A DNA stretch of 14,625 nt from Achromobacter sp. GTDB taxonomy: Bacteria > Pseudomonadota > Gammaproteobacteria > Burkholderiales > Burkholderiaceae_B. The notes under the pieces were generated by a model, which saw only the letters and a list, made by a program, of their open reading frames with translations, was not told the DNA's origin and ran no database searches. The first letter of the stretch is position 1, and each line of letters starts with the position of its first letter. Shown piece after piece: positions 14,073 to 14,625 of this stretch. Where the stretch lies: positions 10,859 to 25,483 of the forward strand of contig DMTA01000243.1 in the NCBI GenBank assembly GCA_003454835.1, in the 5' to 3' direction. Both the position numbers and the translations under genes were made by a program.

Positions 14073-14625
14073 GTGATTCCACGCCAGTCCGTCGACATAG
14101 CCCGGGTTCTGCTTGTGATCGTCATGCTGTTGGCCTTGATGATCGGCAGCCTGTACGTCCTTCGTCCGTTTCTGCCCGGGCTCATCTGGGCCACGACCAT
14201 CGTGGTCGCCACCTGGCCGGTGCTGCTCTCGATTCAGCGGCATTGCGGCGGTCGGCGCTGGTTGGCCACCGTGGCGATGCTTTTCATTCTGCTGTTCGTG
14301 ATCGTGCTGCCGTTGTATCAGGCGATCTCGACGCTGGCTCTCCACGGCGGCGCCATCATGTCCGCGGTCAAGAGCCTGCCCGACTATGCATTGCTGGCGC
14401 CGCCGGCGTGGATCGCCAGCATTCCGCTGGCCGGCCCGCGCATCGCCCAGGAGTGGCAGACCCTGTCGGACGCCGGCGCCGGCGGGTTGCTGGCGCGCAT
14501 CGAACCTTACCTGACCACGGCCGCGCACTGGCTGCTCGGTCACGCCGCGATCGTCGGCGTGTTCGTGATGCACATGCTGATCACCGTCATCATTGCCGGC
14601 ATCCTGTACAGCAAGGGCGACACCG
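14073..14625 (+). CDS. ydiK: AI-2E family (YdiK-like) membrane transporter, partial
   Basis: The first 184 residues, cut by the right edge. Similarity to E. coli YdiK is collinear: RQSVDIARVLLVIVMLLALM matches the YdiK opening, LRPFLPGLIWATTIVVATWP matches its QPFILGFAWAGTVVIATWP, then GRRWLATVAMLFILLFVIVLP, a loop with IPLAGPRIAQEW, and TTAAHWLLGHAAIVGVFVMH. Hydrophobic segments are about 9-28, 32-46, 62-84 and 155-177; full YdiK-type proteins have about 350-370 residues and roughly eight helices. The family is a broad permease or exporter group; the autoinducer-2 name comes from TqsA and no substrate can be assigned here. The start is GTG 14073: GGAG lies 6 nt upstream, and it coincides with the start of similarity; no in-frame ATG is seen nearby upstream. 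Confidence 0.88.
   Translation, partial: MIPRQSVDIARVLLVIVMLLALMIGSLYVLRPFLPGLIWATTIVVATWPVLLSIQRHCGGRRWLATVAMLFILLFVIVLPLYQAISTLALHGGAIMSAVKSLPDYALLAPPAWIASIPLAGPRIAQEWQTLSDAGAGGLLARIEPYLTTAAHWLLGHAAIVGVFVMHMLITVIIAGILYSKGDT

Noticed and set aside
13686..14573. 295-codon minus-strand frame ending at the lipoprotein stop
   Set aside because: Only the last 62 codons look like a protein, with an ideal Shine-Dalgarno, signal peptide and lipobox. The upstream part is low-complexity His/Gln/Arg sequence antisense to the YdiK-like gene.

Overview
The window looks like chromosomal DNA from a GC-rich betaproteobacterium of the Burkholderiales. Alcaligenaceae (Achromobacter or Bordetella) is most likely. 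This is an inference from base composition and from the style of the protein sequences, not from a marker gene. I see no rRNA, tRNA, CRISPR array or complete insertion sequence.

Left part (1-4008). The 5' end of a tyrosine recombinase gene runs off the left edge on the minus strand. It is divergent from poxB, a full-length thiamine-diphosphate pyruvate:quinone oxidoreductase. The 3' end of poxB runs into a 3 x 20 bp tandem repeat and a short terminator-like hairpin. A strikingly AT-rich stretch follows, with a perfect 11 bp inverted repeat (likely operator), and then a KfrA-type DNA-binding coiled-coil gene. An integrase and a plasmid-type KfrA around a metabolic gene hint at an island edge or accessory insertion.

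Central part (4011-12346, all minus strand). This is the main interest: a four-gene phosphorelay and c-di-GMP locus. In transcription order it encodes (a) an RcsC-type hybrid histidine kinase ending at its receiver, with no HPt; (b) a REC-EAL protein with every catalytic EAL residue intact, whose ATG overlaps the kinase stop (ATGA); (c) a second RcsC-type hybrid kinase with a C-terminal HPt, 9 nt further on; and (d) after a 348 nt gap, an RcsB-type NarL-family regulator. Content and order match the PvrS-PvrR-RcsC-RcsB network of Pseudomonas aeruginosa PA14 (island PAPI-1, control of cupD fimbriae). No chaperone-usher genes lie in this window, so the target is elsewhere or different. The operon promoter (TTGACG-17-TATATC) contains a sequence close to the enterobacterial RcsB box, which suggests autoregulation.

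Right part (12347-14625). Sharing the regulatory gap with the operon is a divergent 255-residue protein that I read as a stand-alone degenerate EAL domain with its metal and substrate residues lost (compare YdiV and BvgR). It may be a c-di-GMP-independent partner of the phosphorelay. Next come a small three-helix membrane protein, possibly from a leaderless mRNA, a 62-residue lipoprotein on the minus strand, and the start of a YdiK-like AI-2E family transporter. The ribosome binding site of the transporter gene lies inside a perfect 8 bp hairpin.
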